From assembly GCA_036562765.1 (NCBI GenBank), contig DATCJO010000009.1, positions 1 to 64,000 on the forward strand: DNA of 64,000 nucleotides, in the 5' to 3' direction. Made by a program: the position numbers and the translations under genes. Below the pieces are notes generated by a model that saw only the letters and a list, made by a program, of their open reading frames with translations, ran no database searches and had not been told where the DNA came from. This document shows positions 34,842 through 42,608 of the stretch, piece by piece. The DNA is from JAAYFT01 sp036562765 (GTDB lineage: Bacteria; Bacillota; Clostridia; Tissierellales; Tissierellaceae). The first letter of the stretch is position 1; every line of letters starts with the position of its first letter.

Positions 34842-35900
34842 GTTGATAATCTAGAAAAAAAGAAAGCTTTAGAAGTAGCCATTAGTCAAATAGAGAAACA
34901 ATTTGGAAAAGGCTCTATAATGCGTTTAGGAGAAAAAGCCAAATTAAATATTGATGTTATTCCTACTGGCTCATTGGATTTAGACATTGCACTTGGCATT
35001 GGAGGATTACCTCGTGGCAGAATAGTAGAAATATTTGGTCCTGAATCCTCTGGTAAAACAACAGTATCTCTACATGCCATAGCTGAAGCTCAAAAATTAG
35101 GTGGAATTGCAGCCTTCATAGATGCAGAACATGCTTTAGACCCTTCTTATGCTGAAAAATTGGGTGTAGACATTGAAAATTTAATAATATCCCAACCTGA
35201 TACTGGTGAACAAGCTTTAGAAATTACAGATGCTTTAGTCAGAAGTGGAGCAGTAGATATTGTTGTTGTAGACTCAGTCGCTGCTTTAGTTCCAAAAGCA
35301 GAAATTGAAGGAGATATGGGAGATAGCCATATTGGTCTTCAAGCAAGACTTATGTCCCAAGCTTTAAGAAAACTTGCAGGTTCAGTAAGCAAATCTAAAG
35401 CAATAGTAATTTTTATAAATCAATTAAGAGAAAAAGTAGGTGTGATGTTTGGTAACCCCGAAACTACAACAGGCGGTAGGGCTTTAAAATTTTATGCAAG
35501 TATAAGGTTAGATGTAAGAAAAGTTGACACTATCAAGCAAGGTGAGGAAATAATTGGAAACAGGACAAGGGTAAAAGTAGTTAAAAATAAGTTAGCTCCA
35601 CCTTTCAAACAAGCTGAGTTTGATATAATGTATGGTACAGGAATATCCAGAGAAGGAAGCATTCTGGACGTAGCAGTTACTAATGATATCATTAACAAAT
35701 CAGGTTCTTGGTATAGTTATAATGATCTAAAATTAGGTCAAGGTAGAGAAAATGCAAAAGAATTTTTAAAACAAAATCCAGAAATAGCTAAGGAAATAGA
35801 AGACAAAATCCGTGCTAGATTAGGATTAGGTGGAAATTTAAGTAATAACGGAGATAATCAAGCTTCACAACAACTTAATCAAGATGAAATAAAAAAATAA
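34839..35900 (+). CDS. recA: Recombinase RecA
   Basis: Strand-exchange ATPase and LexA co-protease. 353 residues; Walker A GPESSGKT at 67-74, with IDAEHALDP, VVDSVAALVPKAEIEG and FINQLREKVGVMFGNPETTTGGRALKFY as further family blocks. SOS-controlled (operator at 34786). The acidic/Gln-rich C-tail is normal. A hairpin with only a short T-stretch follows, so downstream repair genes may be co-transcribed. Confidence 0.98.
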   Translation: MVDNLEKKKALEVAISQIEKQFGKGSIMRLGEKAKLNIDVIPTGSLDLDIALGIGGLPRGRIVEIFGPESSGKTTVSLHAIAEAQKLGGIAAFIDAEHALDPSYAEKLGVDIENLIISQPDTGEQALEITDALVRSGAVDIVVVDSVAALVPKAEIEGDMGDSHIGLQARLMSQALRKLAGSVSKSKAIVIFINQLREKVGVMFGNPETTTGGRALKFYASIRLDVRKVDTIKQGEEIIGNRTRVKVVKNKLAPPFKQAEFDIMYGTGISREGSILDVAVTNDIINKSGSWYSYNDLKLGQGRENAKEFLKQNPEIAKEIEDKIRARLGLGGNLSNNGDNQASQQLNQDEIKK

Positions 35901-35905
35901 ACTAG

Positions 35906-35935
35906 CCTCCTCACAAGGGAGGTTTATTTGTGAGG
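35906..35935 (+). promoter_or_regulatory. Alternative hairpins between recA and the nuclease gene
   Basis: Hairpin A: CCTCC (35906-35910) with GGAGG (35918-35922), followed by TTTATTT, a weak terminator. Hairpin B: CCTCACAA (35909-35916) with TTGTGAGG (35928-35935), which covers the GAGG Shine-Dalgarno of the gene starting at 35943. A and B share bases and cannot form together. Confidence 0.6.
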
Positions 35936-35942
35936 TGCGTTT

Positions 35943-36926
35943 ATGAAAATACTCTTTTTCACAGATACCCATATCAGAGGCACGAATCCAAGAAATAGAA
36001 AAGATAATTTTGTAGATACTTTAGAAAAAAAATTATTAGAAATAACAGAAATTATTGAAAAGAATAATGTTGATTTTGTTTTGCATGGTGGGGATTTATT
36101 TGACAGACCAGATATATCAATATCTATTGCTAGTAGGTTTTTACGGATTTTAAATAATATTAAAGTTCCATTTTATCTAATAAGCGGAAATCACGATGTT
36201 TATGGTCACAATCCTGATACAATAAACAGGACAATACTAGGATTATTAAGTGTTTTGGGAGTAATTAGAATCATAAATAGAGGTGAAAAAATTATTCTTG
36301 AAAAAAATAATGTAAAAGTACAATTAACTGCTCAGCCCTATATTTATGATATTGATTCCCCAAAAAACTTAGACTATTATATAGTTAAGGAAATTGATCC
36401 TAATGTAAATTATGCTATTCACATGGTTCATGGCATGCTATTGGATAAGCCCTTTATAAAAGGAATTCCCTATACGTTAATTGATGATATTAAAGATACT
36501 TTGGCAGATATAACGCTATGCGGACACTACCACAGCGGTTTTAAAACTGTTAAAATAGATAACAAATATTTTATTAATCCAGGAAGTGTGGTTCGAATTT
36601 CTAATAGCTTAAAAGAAATTGAAAGAATGCCAAAAGTAGTTTTAATAGAACTAAGTAATGATATAAATATTAAAGAGGTATATCTAAAATCTGCCTTGCC
36701 TGGTGAAGAAGTTCTAGATAGGGAAGAGATTGAGAAAAATCTATATAAAAACGAAAGGATAATAGAATTTAAGCAGAGTATTGATGCTGCATTAGATTTT
36801 GAGAAAATGGATATTAATGAAATTCTAATAAGAGTTTCAAATGCTGAAGGAGTAGAAGAAAAAGTTATAAAAGAGGCATTAAGAAGAATTGCAAATACCC
36901 ATATGAAAGGTATAAGCGGTGAATAA
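35943..36926 (+). CDS. Mre11/SbcD-like DNA repair metallophosphoesterase
   Basis: 327 residues. Calcineurin-like phosphoesterase motifs are all present: DTH (Asp8, His10), GGDLFDR, GNHD, a single His near 161 (MVHG) and GHYHSG. The C-terminal ~80 residues (from about VYLKSALPGEE) resemble the capping region of Mre11/SbcD proteins and include a helix likely to contact a Rad50-type coiled coil. It is followed two bases later by an ATPase whose N-terminal half is Rad50-like, supporting a nuclease-ATPase complex. Distinct from ordinary SbcD by its short length and its partners. Confidence 0.85.
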   Translation: MKILFFTDTHIRGTNPRNRKDNFVDTLEKKLLEITEIIEKNNVDFVLHGGDLFDRPDISISIASRFLRILNNIKVPFYLISGNHDVYGHNPDTINRTILGLLSVLGVIRIINRGEKIILEKNNVKVQLTAQPYIYDIDSPKNLDYYIVKEIDPNVNYAIHMVHGMLLDKPFIKGIPYTLIDDIKDTLADITLCGHYHSGFKTVKIDNKYFINPGSVVRISNSLKEIERMPKVVLIELSNDINIKEVYLKSALPGEEVLDREEIEKNLYKNERIIEFKQSIDAALDFEKMDINEILIRVSNAEGVEEKVIKEALRRIANTHMKGISGE

Positions 36927-36928
36927 TT

Positions 36929-38380
36929 ATGAAATATATTAAAAAGGTCATCTTAGAAAATTTTCAGTCTCATAAGCACACTGAATTAGAATTTGATAGC
37001 AAATTAAATGTAATCGTAGGCCCATCAGATAGTGGAAAAACAGCAATCTTAAGGGGAATTAGATGGGTATTATACAATGAACCATCTGGTGATTATTTCA
37101 TTAGAGAAGGTGAAAATTACTGTTCAGTCACAATTGAATTTAATGATGGAACTAAAATTAAGCGATATCGAAGTAGAAGTAAGAATGCGTATTATCTTTA
37201 TGATTCACAAAATAATGAAAAAACATTTGAAGGTTTTGGAACTTCTGTGCCAGAAGAAATTATTAATGCAACAGGGATAAAAAAAGTTTTACTTGATTCA
37301 GAGCTTTCTAAGTCCATTAATTTAAGTGACCAATTAGAAGGTGCATTTTTATTATCAGAAAAAGCATCTACTAGGGCAAGTTCCATTGGAAGATTAGTTG
37401 GAGTAAATATTATCGATGATACAGTTAGAGATACTTTAAAAGATATTAGAAATTTAACACTTAAAAAAAGAAATATTGAAGAAAGAATATTAAATTTAGA
37501 AGATGAACTATCAAAATATGAATATTTAAAAGAACTACAAGATAGAATTAATAAATTAAGCATTATTAGAGATGAGATTAGTTCAAAAGAAAGTAAATTA
37601 AACTTCTATAATGATGTAAATGAAAAGATAAAATTAATATATAAGGAAAAAGAAGAAGTTCAAAATATTCTATTTAAATTAAATAATATAGAGGCTTTAA
37701 ATAATTTACAGAATAATATTTCTTCTCTTATTAATAGATATAACTACCTTGCTACTAAAAAAGAACAATTAGAAAGGATATCCATAGATAAGCAATATAA
37801 CTTAAATGTTATTAATTCTCTAAAAGATATATCAAAAGTAGAAATAATCACCAATAACATTGCTAAACTACATGATTTAAATAATCAACTTATAAAATAT
37901 AAAGCAACCTTGAGTAAAATTAACGATGAAGCTAATAAATGTACTTTATTAAAGGAAAAGTTAAATGGAACTGTTTATTTAGAAAAAAATTTGGATAAAA
38001 TGTTTAAAATAATTGAAAAATTAAAGATTTTATGTGCTGTTAAGGAAAAAGTTGATAATATAAAGAAAAGCTTAGCTATAGGAGAAAAATATATCCAAAA
38101 ATTTGAAAATTTAGATAAGATAAATAACATAAAAGAAGATTTGGAACAAAAGATTATAAAATTAAATAAATTGAAAACCTTATACAGTAATCTTACCTCT
38201 ATTAATAATGAAATAAAAAACGTTCAATTATCAATAAAACAGTATAATGAAACTATAGAGAATAGAATAAGTGAATATAAAGATTTATTGCTTAAATTAG
38301 AAGTATGTCCTTTATGCTTTAGCAGTATTGATGAAAAGAAAATTGAGCATGTAATAAGGCATTATATCCAGGAGGTATAA
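36929..38380 (+). CDS. N-terminal half of a split Rad50/SbcC-like ATPase, ending in a zinc hook
   Basis: 483 residues. The ABC head begins with ILENFQSHKHTELEF and Walker A GPSDSGKT (31-38). A Q-loop-like segment follows (SDQLEGAFLLSEKA) and then IGRLVGVNIIDDT, which resembles the Rad50 post-Q-loop region. From about 170 to 450 it is a Leu/Lys/Asn-rich coiled coil, ending in CPLC (460-463), a zinc-hook motif, only 20 residues before the stop. Signature motif, Walker B and H-loop are absent and occur instead in the protein at 38636. It has its own RBS, so it is not simply a frameshifted fragment. Confidence 0.8.
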   Translation: MKYIKKVILENFQSHKHTELEFDSKLNVIVGPSDSGKTAILRGIRWVLYNEPSGDYFIREGENYCSVTIEFNDGTKIKRYRSRSKNAYYLYDSQNNEKTFEGFGTSVPEEIINATGIKKVLLDSELSKSINLSDQLEGAFLLSEKASTRASSIGRLVGVNIIDDTVRDTLKDIRNLTLKKRNIEERILNLEDELSKYEYLKELQDRINKLSIIRDEISSKESKLNFYNDVNEKIKLIYKEKEEVQNILFKLNNIEALNNLQNNISSLINRYNYLATKKEQLERISIDKQYNLNVINSLKDISKVEIITNNIAKLHDLNNQLIKYKATLSKINDEANKCTLLKEKLNGTVYLEKNLDKMFKIIEKLKILCAVKEKVDNIKKSLAIGEKYIQKFENLDKINNIKEDLEQKIIKLNKLKTLYSNLTSINNEIKNVQLSIKQYNETIENRISEYKDLLLKLEVCPLCFSSIDEKKIEHVIRHYIQEV

Positions 38381-38382
38381 TT

Positions 38383-38634
38383 ATGGATTATGAAAAAGAA
38401 TTAAATATACTTAAGGAAAATCTAGAAAAAGCTAAAAACTTAAAATATAAAGCAGAAGCTAGATTAGAGCAACTAAATCAACAAGAGAATGAAATAATAA
38501 AAGAACTTGAAAAAATGGGAATTAAACCAGATGAGCTAGAAAATGAAATAAATAAATTAACTAATGAAATCCAAAAGTTATTTAAAGAAGCAAACGAATT
38601 ATTACCAATGAACCTCTTAGAAAAGAAGGGATAA
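38383..38634 (+). CDS. Small coiled-coil protein of the split Rad50 module
   Basis: 83 residues, nearly all predicted helix: Glu/Lys/Leu heptads in two stretches (about 3-47 and 50-75) separated by GIKPDELE. No cysteine, membrane segment or catalytic motif. RBS AGGAGG sits inside the end of the preceding gene, with two bases between genes. It may bridge or extend the coiled coil linking the two ATPase halves. I do not recognise a named family. Confidence 0.7.
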   Translation: MDYEKELNILKENLEKAKNLKYKAEARLEQLNQQENEIIKELEKMGIKPDELENEINKLTNEIQKLFKEANELLPMNLLEKKG

Positions 38635-38635
38635 A

Positions 38636-39289
38636 ATGATTAACAAATTACAGGATTTAGATGATTTTTTAAATATCTCCAAAGAGTTTCTATCAAAGGA
38701 ATTAGGAAAGCAAGAAATTATTAAAGAGCAAATAAATCAAAATAAAGAAGAACTAAAAAAAGTTGAAGAAGAAATCGATTTATTAAATAAAGTAAATATT
38801 TTACTTCAAAAAACTTCTGAATTTGCTAGAGAACAAGCAAAAAAACAAATTGAATCCCTAGTTACTAAATGCTTGCAATATATATTCGAATCAGATACTG
38901 AATTTATTATAGAAATAGAAGAACAAAGAGGAAAATCAAATGCAGAATTTTATGTTGTAAATAAAATAAATGATGTTATAATAAAAACTAAGCCAGAGTT
39001 GTCACGAGGCGGGGGAGTAGTTGATATAGTTTCACTGGCCCTGAGAATAGCGTTTTTACAAATAAATAAGCCAAAAATTGAGGGGCCTTTAATATTAGAC
39101 GAACCAGCAAAGCATGTCAGCGATGATTACATATTTAATGTTGCTGATTTTTTAAAGCAGACATCCGAACTTTTTAACAGACAAATTATAATGGTAACCC
39201 ATAATAATCACTTAGCAGCAATAGGAAGCAATGCATATCGAGTTGACATAAAAGACTCTGAAAGCGTTGTAACCAAGATTATATCTTGA
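38636..39289 (+). CDS. C-terminal half of a split Rad50/SbcC-like ATPase
   Basis: 217 residues: coiled coil for the first ~70, then the C-terminal ABC lobe. The signature-like ELSRGGGVVDIVSLALRIAF (about 121-140), Walker B LILDEP (152-157, catalytic Glu156), D-loop AKHVSDD and switch His189 (MVTHNNH) are all present. These are the motifs missing from the protein at 36929, so the two are expected to form one nucleotide-binding head together. It starts one base after the coiled-coil gene. Its stop overlaps the -35 box of the rny promoter. Confidence 0.82.
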   Translation: MINKLQDLDDFLNISKEFLSKELGKQEIIKEQINQNKEELKKVEEEIDLLNKVNILLQKTSEFAREQAKKQIESLVTKCLQYIFESDTEFIIEIEEQRGKSNAEFYVVNKINDVIIKTKPELSRGGGVVDIVSLALRIAFLQINKPKIEGPLILDEPAKHVSDDYIFNVADFLKQTSELFNRQIIMVTHNNHLAAIGSNAYRVDIKDSESVVTKIIS

Positions 39290-39314
39290 CATTATCCAAT
39301 AAAAGTAATACAAT
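39286..39314 (+). promoter_or_regulatory. rny promoter
   Basis: TTGACA (39286-39291, consensus), 17-base spacer, TACAAT (39309-39314). Predicted start about 39321, giving a leader of about 125 bases. Confidence 0.85.
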
Positions 39315-39329
39315 TAGAATATATGTATT

Positions 39330-39376
39330 ATGTATATTTTGCTATTTTCTTTCGTTTATAGCATTTGCATATACAT
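39330..39376 (+). promoter_or_regulatory. Long stem-loop in the rny leader
   Basis: ATGTATAT (39330-39337) pairs with ATATACAT (39369-39376), and inside it TGCTAT (39340-39345) with ATAGCA (39358-39363). The fold begins close to the predicted 5' end of the mRNA. Confidence 0.55.
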
Positions 39377-39445
39377 CAAAATCTATGATAGAAATCAAAT
39401 GCAGTATGGAACTTGAAAACTTTATACAAATGGAGGTGTTTAGTT

Positions 39446-40975
39446 ATTGAAATTTTGTACGCAATCCTTGGAGCAATAATTGGAATTCCTGCTGGATATT
39501 TTATAAGGAAGAATATTGGCGAAGGTAAAATAAAAAATGCTGAATCAATTGCTAGAAAAATTATTGAAGATGCTGAAAAAGATGGAGAAGCAAAGAGAAA
39601 AGAACTTCTATTAGAAGTAAAAGACGAAATTCACAGGCTTAGAACTGAAGCTGAGAAGGATATTCGTGAAAGAAGAAATGAGTTGCAACGATTAGAAAGA
39701 CGATTGGTTAATAAAGAGGAAATCGTTGACAGAAAAGCAGAAATGATAGAAAAAAAGGAAGAACTCCTTACTAAGAAAATGAAAGAATTAGAAGAAAAGG
39801 AAATTCAAATAGAAGAAATCTATAAAGCTCAAGTATCAGAACTAGAAAGACTATCAGGCCTTACATCTGAAGAAGCAAAGGAATTGTTATTAGATGAAAT
39901 TAGAAAAGATATAATTCATGAATCAGCAATTATGATAAAGGAAATGGAAAATAAAGCAAAAGAAGAAGCAGATAAAAAAGCCAGAGAAATTATCGCAACT
40001 GCTATTCAAAAATGTGCAGCTGATCATGTTGCAGAAGCTACAGTAACTGTAGTACCTTTGCCTAATGACGAAATGAAAGGTAGAATAATTGGACGAGAAG
40101 GTAGAAATATCAGAACTTTAGAGACATTAACTGGTATTGACCTCATTATTGATGATACACCTGAAGCAGTCGTTCTCTCAGGCTTTGATCCAATAAGAAG
40201 GGAAATAGCAAGAATTGCATTAGAGAAACTCATAGTAGATGGAAGAATTCATCCTGCTAGGATTGAAGAAATGGTTGAAAAAGCTAAAAAGGAAGTTGAA
40301 AATATTATCCGTGAAGAAGGAGAACAAGCTGCTTTTGAAGTTGGTATTCATAATCTTCATCCTGAATTGATAAAACTTCTTGGTAGGCTAAAATATAGAA
40401 CAAGTTATGGTCAAAATGTTTTAAAGCATTCTATTGAAGTAGCACATCTCGCAGGAATAATGGCAGCAGAATTAGGTGCAGATATTAAGGTTGCAAAAAG
40501 AGCTGGATTATTGCATGATATAGGTAAAGCTGTAGACCATGAAATAGAAGGACCACATGTAGAAATAGGCGTAGAACTTGCTAGAAGGTATAAAGAACCA
40601 AAGGAAGTATTGCATGCAATAGCTGCACATCATGGAGATATAGAACCACAAACAGTTGAAGCAGTTTTAGTACAAGCAGCAGATGCAATTTCTGCAGCAA
40701 GACCTGGAGCGAGAAGAGAAACTCTTGAAGCATATATTAAGAGATTGGAAAAACTAGAGGAAATTGCAAATTCCTTTGAAGGAATTGATAGGTCTTATGC
40801 TATACAAGCTGGCCGAGAAGTAAGAATATTAGTTAAACCTGATGAGATTAGTGAAGATCAAATCGTCCATATTGCTAGAGAAATCGTAAAGAAAATTGAA
40901 GCTGAATTAGATTATCCTGGTCAAATAAAAGTTAATGTAATTAGAGAAACTAGAGCTATAGAGTATGCTAAATAG
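39446..40975 (+). CDS. rny: Ribonuclease Y
   Basis: Membrane-anchored endoribonuclease that starts mRNA decay. N-terminal helix EILYAILGAIIGIPAGYFI, a long coiled coil to about 190, KH domain (GRIIGREGRNIRTLE, near 210) and HD domain (HDIGKAVDHE, near 350). The RBS GGAGGTG (39432-39438) is seven bases upstream of ATT 39446; no ATG, GTG or TTG is in frame at proper distance. The start is therefore either a rare ATT codon or hidden by a single-base error: one extra T in the following T-run would put TTG 39447 in frame. A TTG at 39413 has no good RBS. About 509 residues from ATT. Confidence 0.93.
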   Translation: MEILYAILGAIIGIPAGYFIRKNIGEGKIKNAESIARKIIEDAEKDGEAKRKELLLEVKDEIHRLRTEAEKDIRERRNELQRLERRLVNKEEIVDRKAEMIEKKEELLTKKMKELEEKEIQIEEIYKAQVSELERLSGLTSEEAKELLLDEIRKDIIHESAIMIKEMENKAKEEADKKAREIIATAIQKCAADHVAEATVTVVPLPNDEMKGRIIGREGRNIRTLETLTGIDLIIDDTPEAVVLSGFDPIRREIARIALEKLIVDGRIHPARIEEMVEKAKKEVENIIREEGEQAAFEVGIHNLHPELIKLLGRLKYRTSYGQNVLKHSIEVAHLAGIMAAELGADIKVAKRAGLLHDIGKAVDHEIEGPHVEIGVELARRYKEPKEVLHAIAAHHGDIEPQTVEAVLVQAADAISAARPGARRETLEAYIKRLEKLEEIANSFEGIDRSYAIQAGREVRILVKPDEISEDQIVHIAREIVKKIEAELDYPGQIKVNVIRETRAIEYAK

Positions 40976-41036
40976 CGATCATAATTAATTTCAAATAAAT
41001 TTAAATATAAAAATATTTTAAGAGGGGGATATTTTA

Positions 41037-41297
41037 ATGGAAGTATTAAAAGTATCAGCAAAATCAAGTCCAAATTCTGTTGCAGGTGCATTAGCAATGG
41101 CAGTAAGAGAACATGGAGCTGCTGAAATGCAAGCCATAGGTGCAGGTGCTATCAATCAAGCAATAAAAGCTATAGCTATAGCTAGAGGTTTTGTTGCACC
41201 AAGCGGTTATGATCTTATTTGCATACCAGCCTTCACTGATATTGTTATAGATGGTGAAGAGAGAACAGCTATAAAGCTAATTGTACAACCAAGATAA
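41037..41297 (+). CDS. spoVS: Stage V sporulation protein S
   Basis: 86 residues, very highly conserved family with an Alba-like fold: LKVSAKSSPNSVAGALA ... GAGAINQAIKAIAIARG. In B. subtilis it acts in spore coat/septation steps and lies next to rny-ymdB. Here it follows rny and has a strong terminator. RBS GAGGGGG. It supports a sporulating host, although SpoVS homologues also exist in some non-sporulators. Confidence 0.96.
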   Translation: MEVLKVSAKSSPNSVAGALAMAVREHGAAEMQAIGAGAINQAIKAIAIARGFVAPSGYDLICIPAFTDIVIDGEERTAIKLIVQPR

Positions 41298-41316
41298 TTT
41301 CAAAAATAAAAAAACA

Positions 41317-41345
41317 AAAAACCTGCCTTTTAGGCAGGTTTTTTG
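41317..41345 (+). terminator. Rho-independent terminator after spoVS
   Basis: ACCTGCCT (41321-41328), loop TTT, AGGCAGGT (41332-41339), flanked by an A-run and a T-run extending the stem. Strong, closes the rny-spoVS unit. Confidence 0.92.
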
Positions 41346-41390
41346 TGTAAATAATAAATATATGATATTATTAATTTGGGGAGGAAAATT

Positions 41391-42197
41391 ATGTATTTTG
41401 ACTTACATGTACACACTAATCATTCAGATGGTATTTTTTCTCCACAAAAAGTAATTGAACTTGCAATAAAAAAGGGTTTATGTGGAATAGCAATTACTGA
41501 TCATGATACAATAACTGGTATCATTCCTGCACTGGAATATTGTAAAAACTTTAATGATTTTACAATAATACCAGGCATCGAATTTAGTACTGTCAAAAAT
41601 GAGGAAGAAGTCCATATATTAGGATATTTTATTAATCCTTTCGATGATGGTATTCTAGAAATTACAGATAAACTTAAGAAAAGTAGATACAATAGAAGTA
41701 TAAAAATGATAGAAAAGTTAAATGATTTAGGTATTAATATTATCTTAGAGGATGTATTAGAAATTTCAGGTGGTGAACTAATTGGTAGACCTCATATAGC
41801 AAGAGCATTAATAAATAAAGGATATGTAAATAGCATAGAAGAAGCATTTAACAAGTATTTAGATAAAGGTAAACCTGCCTATGTAGAAAGATTTAAATTA
41901 ACCACTGAAGAAGCAATTTCTATTATAAAAAACAGTGGAGGATATGCTGTTTTAGCACATGCTGGTTTATTAAAGAATAAGGAGATTATAGAATATTGTA
42001 TTAACTTAGGTATTGATGGATTAGAATGCATTCATTCTAAACATGAAGCTTTAGATACTGAATATCTTAAAGTAATAGCAAAAACGAATAATTTAATAAT
42101 AACTGGTGGTTCAGATTTCCATGGTGATAATCTTGAAATTTTAGGAAAGTATTATATTGATATTAATACAATTCCTAAATTTAAGGAGAGGATTTAA
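41391..42197 (+). CDS. PHP-domain phosphoesterase
   Basis: 268 residues. PHP metal motifs: DLHVHTNHSDG at the N-terminus, ITDHDT near 38, a conserved Glu in PGIEFST, HAGLL near 190 and GSDFHG near 248. This is the stand-alone YciV/RNase AM-like group, whose characterised members hydrolyse 3',5'-nucleoside bisphosphates or trim RNA 5' ends; the exact substrate here is unknown. The start at ATG 41391 follows GGGGAGG. A PadR regulator begins directly after its stop. Confidence 0.88.
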   Translation: MYFDLHVHTNHSDGIFSPQKVIELAIKKGLCGIAITDHDTITGIIPALEYCKNFNDFTIIPGIEFSTVKNEEEVHILGYFINPFDDGILEITDKLKKSRYNRSIKMIEKLNDLGINIILEDVLEISGGELIGRPHIARALINKGYVNSIEEAFNKYLDKGKPAYVERFKLTTEEAISIIKNSGGYAVLAHAGLLKNKEIIEYCINLGIDGLECIHSKHEALDTEYLKVIAKTNNLIITGGSDFHGDNLEILGKYYIDINTIPKFKERI

Positions 42198-42581
42198 TTG
42201 ACAACATATAAAGGTGAAAGGCAAAGGCAATTTCCATCAAAAATAAGTACAACTTCCTTTGTAAAGCTCTATATACTTCATTTATTACAAGAAAAAAGTT
42301 ATTATGGCAATAAAATAAAAGACGAAATAAAGAAAAGATTAGATGGAAAGTGGGAACCAAGCCCTGGAATGATATATCCACTTCTTAGAGAAATGGAGAA
42401 GGAAGGATATATAGTAGGTTGGTGGGAAGAACCAGAAAAAAGATCAATTAAAAGATATAAAATAACAGATGAAGGTATAAAACATTACAAAACCATATTA
42501 TTACAAAATAAGCCAACATTTGAAGATTCTTTACATATTATTAAAAATGTGTTAAAAGATATATATAAGATAAAATTTTAA
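42198..42581 (+). CDS. PadR-family transcriptional regulator
   Basis: 127 residues, TTG start abutting the PHP gene stop, RBS AAGGAGAGG. Winged-helix domain: LYILHLLQEKSYYGNKIKDEI, then the PadR hallmark PSPGMIYPLLREMEKEGYI and the wing WWEEPEKRSIKRYKITDEG. A short C-terminal helix probably mediates dimerisation. PadR proteins usually sense small molecules and repress neighbouring genes; candidates are the PHP gene or the aminotransferase that follows. Ligand unknown. Confidence 0.9.
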   Translation: MTTYKGERQRQFPSKISTTSFVKLYILHLLQEKSYYGNKIKDEIKKRLDGKWEPSPGMIYPLLREMEKEGYIVGWWEEPEKRSIKRYKITDEGIKHYKTILLQNKPTFEDSLHIIKNVLKDIYKIKF

Positions 42582-42608
42582 CATTATATGATAGCGGAGG
42601 TATATATT

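Noticed and set aside
36929..39289. One Rad50/SbcC gene broken by frameshifts (pseudogene)
   Set aside because: Each piece has its own well-placed start, the first two with AGGAGG or similar RBS, the stops are clean with 1-2 base gaps, and ATPase motifs are intact in complementary halves. Stop-codon decay was not seen.
39413..39445. TTG 39413 as start of RNase Y
   Set aside because: Only a weak GGA precedes it and the added residues run through the strong GGAGGTG, which would then be unused.
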